Positions 6,093 through 12,265 of a stretch of 12,265 nt of DNA are shown here, piece by piece. Positions within the stretch are counted from its first letter, which is position 1. Each line of letters starts with the position of its first letter. Made by a program: the position numbers and the translations under genes. Source of the stretch: DASQDT01 sp036380435 (GTDB taxonomy: Bacteria; Acidobacteriota; Blastocatellia; Pyrinomonadales; Pyrinomonadaceae); contig DASVES010000270.1 in NCBI GenBank assembly GCA_036380435.1, forward strand, positions 1-12,265, written 5' to 3'. Under the pieces are notes generated by a model that had not been told where the DNA came from, made no database searches, and saw nothing but the letters and a program-made list of their open reading frames with translations.

Positions 6093-6099
6093 CTCCCTC
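6093..6099 (-). promoter_or_regulatory. Ribosome binding site of the M20 gene
   Basis: GAGGGAG on the minus strand, 5 nt before the ATG at 6085-6087. It decides that start over the GTG at 6091-6093, which overlaps the site itself. It lies within the 30-bp gap after the synthetase stop codon. Confidence 0.65.
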
Positions 6100-6117
6100 G
6101 ATGTCGCCACTGCGGCC

Positions 6118-7701
6118 TCAGCCGCCTCCACCCACTTGTTTTAGTTTGCGCGTCAGCTCGCGCTTCAAGACCTTTCCCGTCGGCCCCTTCGGCAGCGCCT
6201 CGACGAAGTGGACGACCTTCGGGCACTTGAAGTCGGCGAGGTGCGCGCGGCAGTGTACTTTAATTTCATCTTCCGTGGCGGCGCGTCCCGCCTTGAGGAC
6301 GACGAAGGCGGCGACCTCCTCGCCGTACAGCTCGTCGGGGAGTCCGACGGCGGCGGCTTCGGCGACCGCCGCGTGCTGGTACAACACTTCGTCGATCTCG
6401 CGCGGGTAGATGTTCTCGCCGCCGCGGATGATCATGTCTGACTTGCGGTCAACGATAAAGAAGAAGCCTTCGGGGTCGCGGTAGCCCACGTCGCCGGTGT
6501 GGAACCAGCCGGAGCGGAAGGCGCGCTCGGTGGCCTGTGGGTTTTTGTAGTAGCCCTTGAAAACGTTTTCGCCGCGCATGACGATCTCACCGAGTTCGCC
6601 GTCGGGCACTTCCCTGTCCTCTTCGTCGAAGATTTTCATCTCGTTCCCGATGGGCAGACCGCACGAGCCGGGACGGCGGCGCGCGTCGGGCGGGTTGAAG
6701 GTCGAGCGACAGGTCGATTCCGAAAGCCCGTAGCCCTCGACGACGAGACAGCCGAAGGTCTGCTCGAAACGCCGCAGCACTTCCGCCGGCACCGGCGCCG
6801 AGCCGCACATGGCGAAACGCAGGCGCTCCGTGTTCAGACCCTCGGGGACGCCTTCGGGGTACTTCGCCAGAAGCATCGAGAGCATGGTGGCGACGGAGCC
6901 GAAGGAGGTGACGCCGTAGTCCGAGACGATCTGCCAGAAGCGCGTCGCGGAGAAGCGCGGGCTGACGAGCGTCGAGCCGCCGGCATAGAGGGCCGCGGCG
7001 GTCGTCACCGACACGGCGTTCATGTGAAAGAGCGGCATCACGGTGAGCAGCCGGTCGGAGGACGTGAAGCCGAGCCAGGCGGCGATCTGCCGCGCATTGG
7101 CGAGCAGGTTGGCGTGCGTGAGGAGACAGCCCTTTGGTTTGCCCGTCGTCCCCGAGGTGTAGATGATGATGGCGTCGTCTTCGGGGCCGAGGCGGGTCGC
7201 GCGCGCGCGTTCGTTCAATTCGTCGCTCTGCCCGGCGGTCGCCTCGTCCACGCTGTCGAAGACAATCGCCGCTTCGAGTCGCGGCGTCGCGTTTCGCAAC
7301 TCGCTGACGTGCGTCTCGAACTCCGTGTGGTAGAGCAGCGCCCGCGCCTCGGAGTCGCCGACCGCGTAGGCCATCTCCTGCGGCTTGAGCAGAGAGTTGA
7401 CCGGGCCGGCGAGCGCGCCCAAGCAGAAGCAGGCGAAGTAGGCGATGACGTACTCGGCGCTGTTCGGCATCAGGAGACTGACGGCGTCGCCTTTGGCCAA
7501 GCCATGCGCCGAGAGCATGTTGGCGGTGCGGTTGACGGCCGCGTCAAACTCCGCGTAAGTGAACTCCCGCCCGTCGCACTCGGAAACGAGGAACGTCTTC
7601 GAGGGCGTGGCCCGTCCGCGCGCTTCGAGGAGTTCGCGCAAATTAAACGGCTCGGCGGGTGCGCCGGGCGCGAGGTTTTTTGTCTTCTCGGTTTTGTCCA
7701 C
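6118..7701 (-). CDS. AMP-forming acyl-CoA synthetase (class I adenylate-forming)
   Basis: A 527-residue ANL-superfamily ligase that activates a carboxylic acid with ATP and transfers it to CoA. The core motifs are intact: phosphate loop YTSGTTGKPKG (181-191), PLFHMN (223-228), GYGLSE (323-328), GWFHTGD with the ribose-binding Asp404, hinge DRKSDMIIRGGENIYPREID (from 418), and the C-terminal catalytic lysine in PTGKVLKREL (Lys510). Length and motif order match medium- or long-chain fatty acyl-CoA ligases and crotonobetaine/carnitine-type ligases; the acid substrate cannot be read from the sequence. No signal peptide or membrane segment, so it is cytoplasmic. The frame starts at a GTG (7699-7701) 17 codons before the conserved domain begins. 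No later Met occurs until residue 62 and no Shine-Dalgarno precedes the GTG. The gene opens a probable operon with the M20 hydrolase and is divergent from the aldehyde dehydrogenase. Confidence 0.92.
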   Translation of the reverse strand: MDKTEKTKNLAPGAPAEPFNLRELLEARGRATPSKTFLVSECDGREFTYAEFDAAVNRTANMLSAHGLAKGDAVSLLMPNSAEYVIAYFACFCLGALAGPVNSLLKPQEMAYAVGDSEARALLYHTEFETHVSELRNATPRLEAAIVFDSVDEATAGQSDELNERARATRLGPEDDAIIIYTSGTTGKPKGCLLTHANLLANARQIAAWLGFTSSDRLLTVMPLFHMNAVSVTTAAALYAGGSTLVSPRFSATRFWQIVSDYGVTSFGSVATMLSMLLAKYPEGVPEGLNTERLRFAMCGSAPVPAEVLRRFEQTFGCLVVEGYGLSESTCRSTFNPPDARRRPGSCGLPIGNEMKIFDEEDREVPDGELGEIVMRGENVFKGYYKNPQATERAFRSGWFHTGDVGYRDPEGFFFIVDRKSDMIIRGGENIYPREIDEVLYQHAAVAEAAAVGLPDELYGEEVAAFVVLKAGRAATEDEIKVHCRAHLADFKCPKVVHFVEALPKGPTGKVLKRELTRKLKQVGGGG

Positions 7702-7876
7702 TGTGCTATATTTACGCGTTCGGTCAAAGACCCCGCGCGCGACTTCAAGACTTTATCAGGAGCGCCGCTAGCTTAGCGAAAACGCTTCCCGTTAGACAAA
7801 CTCCGGCGCCCGTCGCGGACTTCCTCGCGTGCGAGAACCGGCGGGCCACTCCCACACGGCGCGCGCCCGAAACCTG
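7702..7876. promoter_or_regulatory. Divergent promoter region, synthetase/aldehyde dehydrogenase
   Basis: These 175 bp separate two divergent genes and must contain the promoters for both. Next to the synthetase GTG the minus strand reads TAAATATAGCACA, an AT-rich stretch in a very GC-rich setting that could serve as a -10 region for a leaderless or nearly leaderless transcript. A TTGACC lies only 7 bp before it, too close to be a normal -35. A small palindrome CGCTA-GCT-TAGCG (about 7766-7778) is a possible operator. The part nearest the aldehyde dehydrogenase is GC-rich, with no Shine-Dalgarno. No gene is seen here. Confidence 0.4.
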
Positions 7877-9355
7877 ATGCAGACTTACCGAAATTTCATC
7901 GCCGGCGCGTGGGTCGAATCCTCCTCCGAGAAGACCGCCGAGAACGTCAACCCGGCCGACACGGGCGACGTGCTCGGGGTGGTCAAACTCTCCACGCGCG
8001 AAGAAGCGCGCCGCGCCGTGGAGGCCGCCTCCGACGCCTTCCGCGCGTGGCGCGCCACGCCCGCCCCGACCCGCGGCCGCATCGTCGCGCGCGCCGCGCG
8101 TCTGATGGAGGATGACCGGGAGAACCTCGCGCGCCTGCTGACGCGCGAGGAGGGAAAGACCATCTCCGAATCGCGCGGCGAGTTGCAGCGCGCCATCAAC
8201 GTCGCCGAGTTCTGCGCGGGCGAGTCGCGGCGCATGAACGGCGAGACCATCCAATCGGAGCTGCCGGCGAACTTCGCCTACACCCTGCGCCACCCGCACG
8301 GCGTCGTGGCCTGTGTCACGCCGTGGAACTTCCCCGTCGCCATCCCCATCTGGAAGATCGCGCCCGCGCTCGTCGCCGGCAACACGGTCGTCTTCAAGCC
8401 GGCCACCATCACGCCCGCCACGGCGGTGCGCATCTGTGAAATCTTCGCCGAGGCGGGAACACCAGCGGGCGTGCTCAATCTCATCCTCGGCTCCGGCTCC
8501 GAAGCCGGCGACGAGATCGTCAACCACGCGGCCGTGCGCGCCATCTCGTTTACCGGCTCGAACGGCGTCGGCCTCAAACTCTATGAGCAGGCGGCGCGGC
8601 GCGGCGCGAAGGTGCAGTGTGAGATGGGCGGCAAGAACCCCGTCGTCGTGCTCGAAGACGCCGACCTCGCGCTCGCCGTGGAATCAACGGCGCAGGGCGC
8701 CTTCGGCTCGACGGGCCAACGCTGCACGGCGACGAGCCGCGCCGTCGTCGTCGATGAAATCGCCGACGCTTTTGTGGAACGCATCGTCGCGCGCGCCGAA
8801 AGTATGCGCGTCGGCGACGGCGCGGCCGAGGGGACGGACGTGGGGCCGATTGTGGACGAGGGGCAGTTCAAGTCGGTGCTTCAATACATCGACATCGGGC
8901 GCGAGGACGGCGCTGAACTCATGTGCGGCGGCACAGTGCCCGACGGCGACTCCTCCGGCAAAGGTTACTTCGTCCGCCCCGCCGTCTTCGACCGCGTCAC
9001 GCCCGACATGCGGATCGCCCGCGAGGAGATTTTCGGCCCCGTGCTCTCGGTGCTGCGCGTGCGCGATTTCGAGGAAGCCCTGCGCGTCGCCAACGACAGC
9101 GATTACGGCCTGTCGTCTTCGGTCTTCACACAGGACGCCGCGCGCATCTTCCGCTTCGTCGATGAGATCGAGACCGGCATGACGCACGTCAACTCGCCGA
9201 CCACCGGCGGCGAGGCGCACGTCCCCTTCGGCGGCAGCAAGGCCACCGGCATCGGCGACCGCGAGCAAGGCTCGACCGCCCTCGACTTCTACACCGAGCT
9301 AAAGGTCGTCTACGTCGATTACACCGGCCGCAAGCGCGAAGGCAACTTATACTGA
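7877..9355 (+). CDS. NAD(P)-dependent aldehyde dehydrogenase
   Basis: A 492-residue member of the aldehyde dehydrogenase superfamily, normal in length. Conserved landmarks: PWNFP with Asn151, FKPA with Lys174 (cofactor), FTGSNGVG (225-232), EMGGKNP with the general base Glu249, GQRCTATSR with the catalytic Cys283, EEIFGPVL, and PFGGSKATGIGDREQG near the end. The start MQTYRNFIAGAWVES and GQRCTATSR resemble alpha-ketoglutaric semialdehyde dehydrogenases and other semialdehyde dehydrogenases, oxidising a semialdehyde to a carboxylate in the cytoplasm; the exact substrate is not decidable here. The ATG at 7877 matches the conserved N-terminus; an ATG 16 codons upstream would add residues unlike the family. 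No Shine-Dalgarno is visible. The aminotransferase gene follows on the same strand after 134 bp containing a long hairpin, suggesting a shared pathway in which the transaminase makes the aldehyde. Confidence 0.93.
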   Translation: MQTYRNFIAGAWVESSSEKTAENVNPADTGDVLGVVKLSTREEARRAVEAASDAFRAWRATPAPTRGRIVARAARLMEDDRENLARLLTREEGKTISESRGELQRAINVAEFCAGESRRMNGETIQSELPANFAYTLRHPHGVVACVTPWNFPVAIPIWKIAPALVAGNTVVFKPATITPATAVRICEIFAEAGTPAGVLNLILGSGSEAGDEIVNHAAVRAISFTGSNGVGLKLYEQAARRGAKVQCEMGGKNPVVVLEDADLALAVESTAQGAFGSTGQRCTATSRAVVVDEIADAFVERIVARAESMRVGDGAAEGTDVGPIVDEGQFKSVLQYIDIGREDGAELMCGGTVPDGDSSGKGYFVRPAVFDRVTPDMRIAREEIFGPVLSVLRVRDFEEALRVANDSDYGLSSSVFTQDAARIFRFVDEIETGMTHVNSPTTGGEAHVPFGGSKATGIGDREQGSTALDFYTELKVVYVDYTGRKREGNLY

Positions 9356-9372
9356 TTACTGATGGAAGGAGC

Positions 9373-9474
9373 ATCAACATGGATGGACAGGATGTTCAGG
9401 ATGAGATGAATTGAAATCTCAAATATCAAATCAGCCCTTTCGTTATCCTGAACATCCTGTCCATCCATGTTGAT
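9373..9474. repeat. Perfect 30-bp-arm inverted repeat, ATCAACATGG type
   Basis: Positions 9373-9402 (beginning ATCAACATGGATGGACAGG) and 9445-9474 are exact reverse complements over 30 bp, separated by 42 nt of AT-richer sequence. The hairpin occupies most of the 134-bp gap between the aldehyde dehydrogenase stop and the aminotransferase start; the right arm ends 15 nt before that ATG. In a joint transcript it would form a very stable stem immediately before the second gene. No run of T follows, so it does not look like a normal intrinsic terminator. The arms contain near-repeats of GGATG/CAGGATG. It resembles a small dispersed repeat; the copy number elsewhere is unknown. Confidence 0.95.
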
Positions 9475-9489
9475 ATTGCGTGAATTGTT

Positions 9490-10800
9490 ATGAGCAAAGT
9501 TGAAACAAAGCAGACGCAGTCCGAGGCCGTGAGCAAGCACAAAGAATTTCTCTTCCCCGCCGTCGCCACCTATTACAAGGAGCCGCTGGCGCTCGTGCGC
9601 GGCGAGGGGATGTACGTCTGGGACGACGAGGGCCAACGCTACCTCGACTGCTTCGGCGGCGTGCTCACCGTCAGCGTCGGCCACGCCAACCCGAGGGTCA
9701 ACGCGGCGATCATCGAGCAGGTGCAGACGCTCCAGCACACCTCCACACTCTACGCCAACAAGCCGCAGGGCGACCTCGCTGAGAAGATCGCCGAGATTGC
9801 GCCGGGCCGCCTGAAAAAATCCTTCTTCACCAACAGCGGCACCGAGGCCGACGACATGGCCATCCACGCCGCCAAGGTCGCCACGGGGCGGCACGAGATC
9901 GTCGTGTTGCGCCACAGCTATTCGGGTCGTTCAGCAACCGCTTTATCCGCCGTCGGTCATTCCACGTGGCGGCCGCTGCCCGCGCAGGTCGCCGGCATCG
10001 TCCACGCACGCGCGCCCTACTGCTATCGCTGCCCGCTCAAGCTCACCTACCCCGAGTGCGGGCTGGCCTGCGCCGAAGATATCAAGGACGTGATTATGAC
10101 GGCGACAACAGGACAGATCGCCGCCTTCATGGCCGAGCCGATCTTAGGCGTCGGCGGCTTCATCGTCCCGCCCGAGGGCTACTTCGAGCGCGCCGCCGAA
10201 ATCACGCGCGAACACGGCGGCCTCTTCATCGCCGACGAGGTGCAGACCGGCTGGGGCCGCACCGGCGACAAGTGGTTCGGCATCGAGCACTGGAACGTGG
10301 AGCCGGACATCATCACTTCGGCGAAGGGTCTCGGCAACGGCGTCCCCATCGGCATGACGACGGCCACGCCCGAGGTCGCCGACAAGTTTCCCGGTCTCAC
10401 CTTCTCGACCTTCGGCGGCAACCCCGTTTCCTCGGCGGCGGCGCTGGCGGTCATCCGCGTCATCGAAGAGGATAATCTGAAGCACAACGCGGCGGTGGTC
10501 GGCGGCTACCTGCGCGCTCGTCTCGAAGAGTTGAAGGAGAAGTACCCGGTCGTCGGCGACGTGCGCGGCATGGGGCTGATGCAGGCGCTGGAGTTCGTCA
10601 AAGACCGCGAGACGAAGGAGCCGCATCCGCAGGCCGTCATCCACGTCTTCGAGGAGACGCGCCGGCGCGGCGTCCTCATCGGCAAGGGCGGTCTCTACGG
10701 CAACGTCATCCGCACGGGGATGCCGCTCATCGCCGACAAAGATCACGTTGACGAGTTATGCCGGGCGCTCGACGCGGCCCTCGCCGGGCTGCCTTCGTAA
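9490..10800 (+). CDS. Class III PLP-dependent aminotransferase (AGXT2-like)
   Basis: A 436-residue fold-type I aminotransferase. Seen: YLDCFGGVLTVSVGHANP (51-68), FFTNSGTEADDMA (112-124) for phosphate binding, HSYSG (142-146), LFIADEVQTGWGRTG with Asp249 that pairs with the PLP ring nitrogen, and SAKGLGNG with the Schiff-base Lys279, then FGGNPVSSAAALAV. These are signatures of the omega-amino acid subgroup that includes alanine-glyoxylate aminotransferase 2, beta-alanine and 4-aminobutyrate transaminases. GGVLTVSVGH and the whole-length layout are closest to AGXT2. A segment with four cysteines (C178, C181, C190, C194) sits between the domains. The product would be a semialdehyde (or glycine from glyoxylate), and the neighbouring dehydrogenase could oxidise a semialdehyde. 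The ATG at 9490 is the first in frame; no Shine-Dalgarno is visible and a long hairpin ends 15 nt upstream. Substrate is unproven; cytoplasmic. Confidence 0.93.
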   Translation: MSKVETKQTQSEAVSKHKEFLFPAVATYYKEPLALVRGEGMYVWDDEGQRYLDCFGGVLTVSVGHANPRVNAAIIEQVQTLQHTSTLYANKPQGDLAEKIAEIAPGRLKKSFFTNSGTEADDMAIHAAKVATGRHEIVVLRHSYSGRSATALSAVGHSTWRPLPAQVAGIVHARAPYCYRCPLKLTYPECGLACAEDIKDVIMTATTGQIAAFMAEPILGVGGFIVPPEGYFERAAEITREHGGLFIADEVQTGWGRTGDKWFGIEHWNVEPDIITSAKGLGNGVPIGMTTATPEVADKFPGLTFSTFGGNPVSSAAALAVIRVIEEDNLKHNAAVVGGYLRARLEELKEKYPVVGDVRGMGLMQALEFVKDRETKEPHPQAVIHVFEETRRRGVLIGKGGLYGNVIRTGMPLIADKDHVDELCRALDAALAGLPS

Positions 10801-10826
10801 CCACGTCGGCCACTGAAACACGCTCA

Positions 10827-10885
10827 AACGGCCGCGCGTAAAAACGTCGTCTTCGCCGCCGGGCTGCCGCTCGGCGGCGGCCGTT
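10827..10885. other. Nested GC-rich hairpin between aminotransferase and S9 peptidase
   Basis: An outer inverted repeat AACGGCCGC (10827-10835) with GCGGCCGTT (10877-10885) encloses an inner perfect one, CGCCGCCG (10854-10861) with CGGCGGCG (10872-10879), loop 10 nt. The right arms overlap, so the two stems are alternatives rather than one continuous structure. It starts 26 bp after the aminotransferase stop. It could act as a terminator or attenuator, but no T-run follows, so I do not call a terminator. AT-rich sequence with a TATAGA (10895-10900) follows and could be part of the S9 gene promoter. Confidence 0.45.
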
Positions 10886-10903
10886 CACACCAGATATAGA
10901 AAT

Positions 10904-10907
10904 GAGG
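10904..10907 (+). promoter_or_regulatory. Ribosome binding site of the S9 peptidase gene
   Basis: GAGG lies 9 nt before the ATG at 10917. It supports that start over the in-frame ATG 24 codons later (10989), which has no such site, although either start would give a signal peptide. Confidence 0.5.
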
Positions 10908-10916
10908 TTTACAGAA

Positions 10917-12265
10917 ATGCGCTTTCCCTCGCCAACTCCGACGCTCGGGCACCCGCTCGCCGCGCTTCGCCACTTCTCAAACGGACTCATGCTCGCCCCG
11001 GCGGCGCTCCTTCTCCTGCTCACGCTTGCGCCCGCGGCGACGACGCAGGCGCAGGCGCTTGCGACGGCGCCGATCATCGACCGCGAACACTTCTTCGGCG
11101 ACCCCGAAATCGCCGGCGCGCAGATTTCGCCCGACGGTCAGTTCATCGCCTTCATCAAGCCCTACAAAGGCACGCGCAACGTCTGGGTCAAGCGGACGGA
11201 CGAGCCATTTTCGGCCGCCCGCCCCGTCACCGCCGACACCGCTCGCCCCATCCCCGGCTACTTCTGGACGCACGACGGCAAGTTCATCCTCTTCGTGCAG
11301 GACAAGGCCGGCGACGAGAATTACAACGTCTACGCCGTCAACCCCGCCGACAAACCCGCGGCCGGGCAGGACGCGCCCGCCGCGCGCAACCTGACGGACG
11401 CCAAGGGCGTCCGCGCCGCCCTCTACGCCGTGCCCAAAACCGAGCCGGACGTGATGTACATCGGTCTCAACGACCGCGATCAGGCGTGGCACGATCTTTA
11501 CCGCGTCAAAATCTCCACCGGCGAGCGCACGCTCCTGCGCCAGAACACCGACCGCATAACGGGCTGGATTTTCGACCACAAGGGCCAGCTTCGTCTCGCC
11601 ACGCGCTCGGCCGAGAACGGCGACACCGAAGTCCTGCGCGTGGACGATAAGGCTTTCACCAAAGTCTATTCGTGCAGCGTCGCCGAGGCGTGCGGCCCCG
11701 TGCGCTTTCACAAGGACAACCAGCGCGTCTACATGATCACGAACAAGGGCGACGCCGACCTGATGCGTCTCGCCCTGTTCGACCCGGCGACGAGCAAGAT
11801 CGAGCCGGTCGAGTCCGACCCTTTGAACCGCGTGGACTTCGGCGCCCCCATCTTCTCCGATTTGTCGGACGAACTCGTCGGCACCGCCTACGAGGACGAG
11901 CGCACGCGGATTTACTGGAAGGACAAATCCTTCGAGGCCGACTACAAGCTGCTTCAACAGAAACTACCGGGACGCGACATCAACTTCGGCTCCTCGACGA
12001 AGAACGAGCGCCTCTGGCTCATCTCTGCCTCAAGCGACCGCGAGCCGGGCGAGACTTATCTCTTCGACCGCACGACGAAGAAGCTCACGAAGCAGTACAG
12101 CGTCTTCGACAAACTCCCGCGCGAACACCTGGCCGAGATGAAGGCCATCCGCTTCAAGTCGTCCGACGGCCTTGAGGTGCCGGCCTTCCTCACCTTGCCG
12201 AAGGGTGTGGCGGCGAAGAACCTGCCGCTCGTCGTCGTCCCGCACGGCGGCCCGTGGTATCGCGA
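10917..12265 (+). CDS. Exported S9-family peptidase, truncated by the window edge
   Basis: 449 codons are open to the right edge with no stop, so the 3' part is missing. The N-terminus (residues about 20-47, hydrophobic around LMLAPAALLLLLTLAPA and ending TTQAQA) is a signal peptide with an unusually long first segment. Next comes a beta-propeller of the prolyl oligopeptidase/acylaminoacyl-peptidase type: GDPEIAGAQISPDGQFIAFI is the first blade, followed by repeated blade-like segments such as YFWTHDGKFILFVQD. The last visible residues, LPLVVVPHGGPWYR, are the beginning of the catalytic alpha/beta hydrolase domain, where HGGP (443-446) forms part of the oxyanion hole. The catalytic Ser, Asp and His lie beyond the window. 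Family members cleave short peptides in the periplasm. The gene appears to have its own promoter region after the aminotransferase; a functional link to the preceding genes is possible but not shown. Confidence 0.92.
   Translation, partial: MRFPSPTPTLGHPLAALRHFSNGLMLAPAALLLLLTLAPAATTQAQALATAPIIDREHFFGDPEIAGAQISPDGQFIAFIKPYKGTRNVWVKRTDEPFSAARPVTADTARPIPGYFWTHDGKFILFVQDKAGDENYNVYAVNPADKPAAGQDAPAARNLTDAKGVRAALYAVPKTEPDVMYIGLNDRDQAWHDLYRVKISTGERTLLRQNTDRITGWIFDHKGQLRLATRSAENGDTEVLRVDDKAFTKVYSCSVAEACGPVRFHKDNQRVYMITNKGDADLMRLALFDPATSKIEPVESDPLNRVDFGAPIFSDLSDELVGTAYEDERTRIYWKDKSFEADYKLLQQKLPGRDINFGSSTKNERLWLISASSDREPGETYLFDRTTKKLTKQYSVFDKLPREHLAEMKAIRFKSSDGLEVPAFLTLPKGVAAKNLPLVVVPHGGPWYR

Noticed and set aside
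6499..7776. A 425-codon plus-strand open frame opposite the acyl-CoA synthetase
   Set aside because: Antisense shadow; the minus strand encodes a complete adenylate-forming enzyme with every core motif.

Overview
The window is a stretch of GC-rich bacterial chromosome. Eight coding regions look complete or nearly so, and two more run off the window edges. Several predicted proteins look exported (signal peptides on the left-edge protein, the beta-lactamase-like protein, the M20 hydrolase and the S9 peptidase). That mix, the many starts without a Shine-Dalgarno sequence, and a periplasmic S9 peptidase of this type recall Acidobacteriota (Blastocatellia-like). This is an impression from protein style, not a demonstrated placement. 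No tRNA, rRNA, CRISPR array, transposase or phage gene is visible.

Layout: (1) The left edge (1-233, minus) holds the N-terminus of a secreted protein that reads out of the window. (2) A 303-bp gap and a plus-strand MOSC-domain gene (537-1334) form a segment of clearly lower GC than the rest. (3) From 1479 to 7701 five genes lie on the minus strand. In transcription order they are an acyl-CoA synthetase, an exported M20 amidohydrolase (30 bp apart, a likely operon), a membrane-anchored alpha/beta hydrolase, a class A beta-lactamase-like serine hydrolase, and a ferredoxin/metallo-beta-lactamase fusion. (4) Diverging from these at about 7.7-7.9 kb are, on the plus strand, an aldehyde dehydrogenase, a class III (AGXT2-like) aminotransferase, and an exported S9 peptidase cut by the right edge.

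The aldehyde dehydrogenase and aminotransferase probably act in sequence: transamination of an omega-amino acid, then oxidation of the resulting semialdehyde. The divergent acyl-CoA synthetase and the M20 hydrolase would fit a general amino-acid/acid catabolic neighbourhood. This is inference from adjacency only.

The most striking non-coding feature is that four successive same-strand gene gaps each contain a different long inverted repeat. They are a heptad (AAAGTTC) array folded back on itself at 2401-2519, a 95-bp element at 3514-3608, a 131-bp fold-back at 4597-4727, and a perfect 30-bp-arm hairpin at 9373-9474. They share no obvious sequence with each other, so at least four dispersed-repeat families seem to use the same intergenic niche. 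I see no clearly new multi-gene system; these elements are the best candidates for follow-up.
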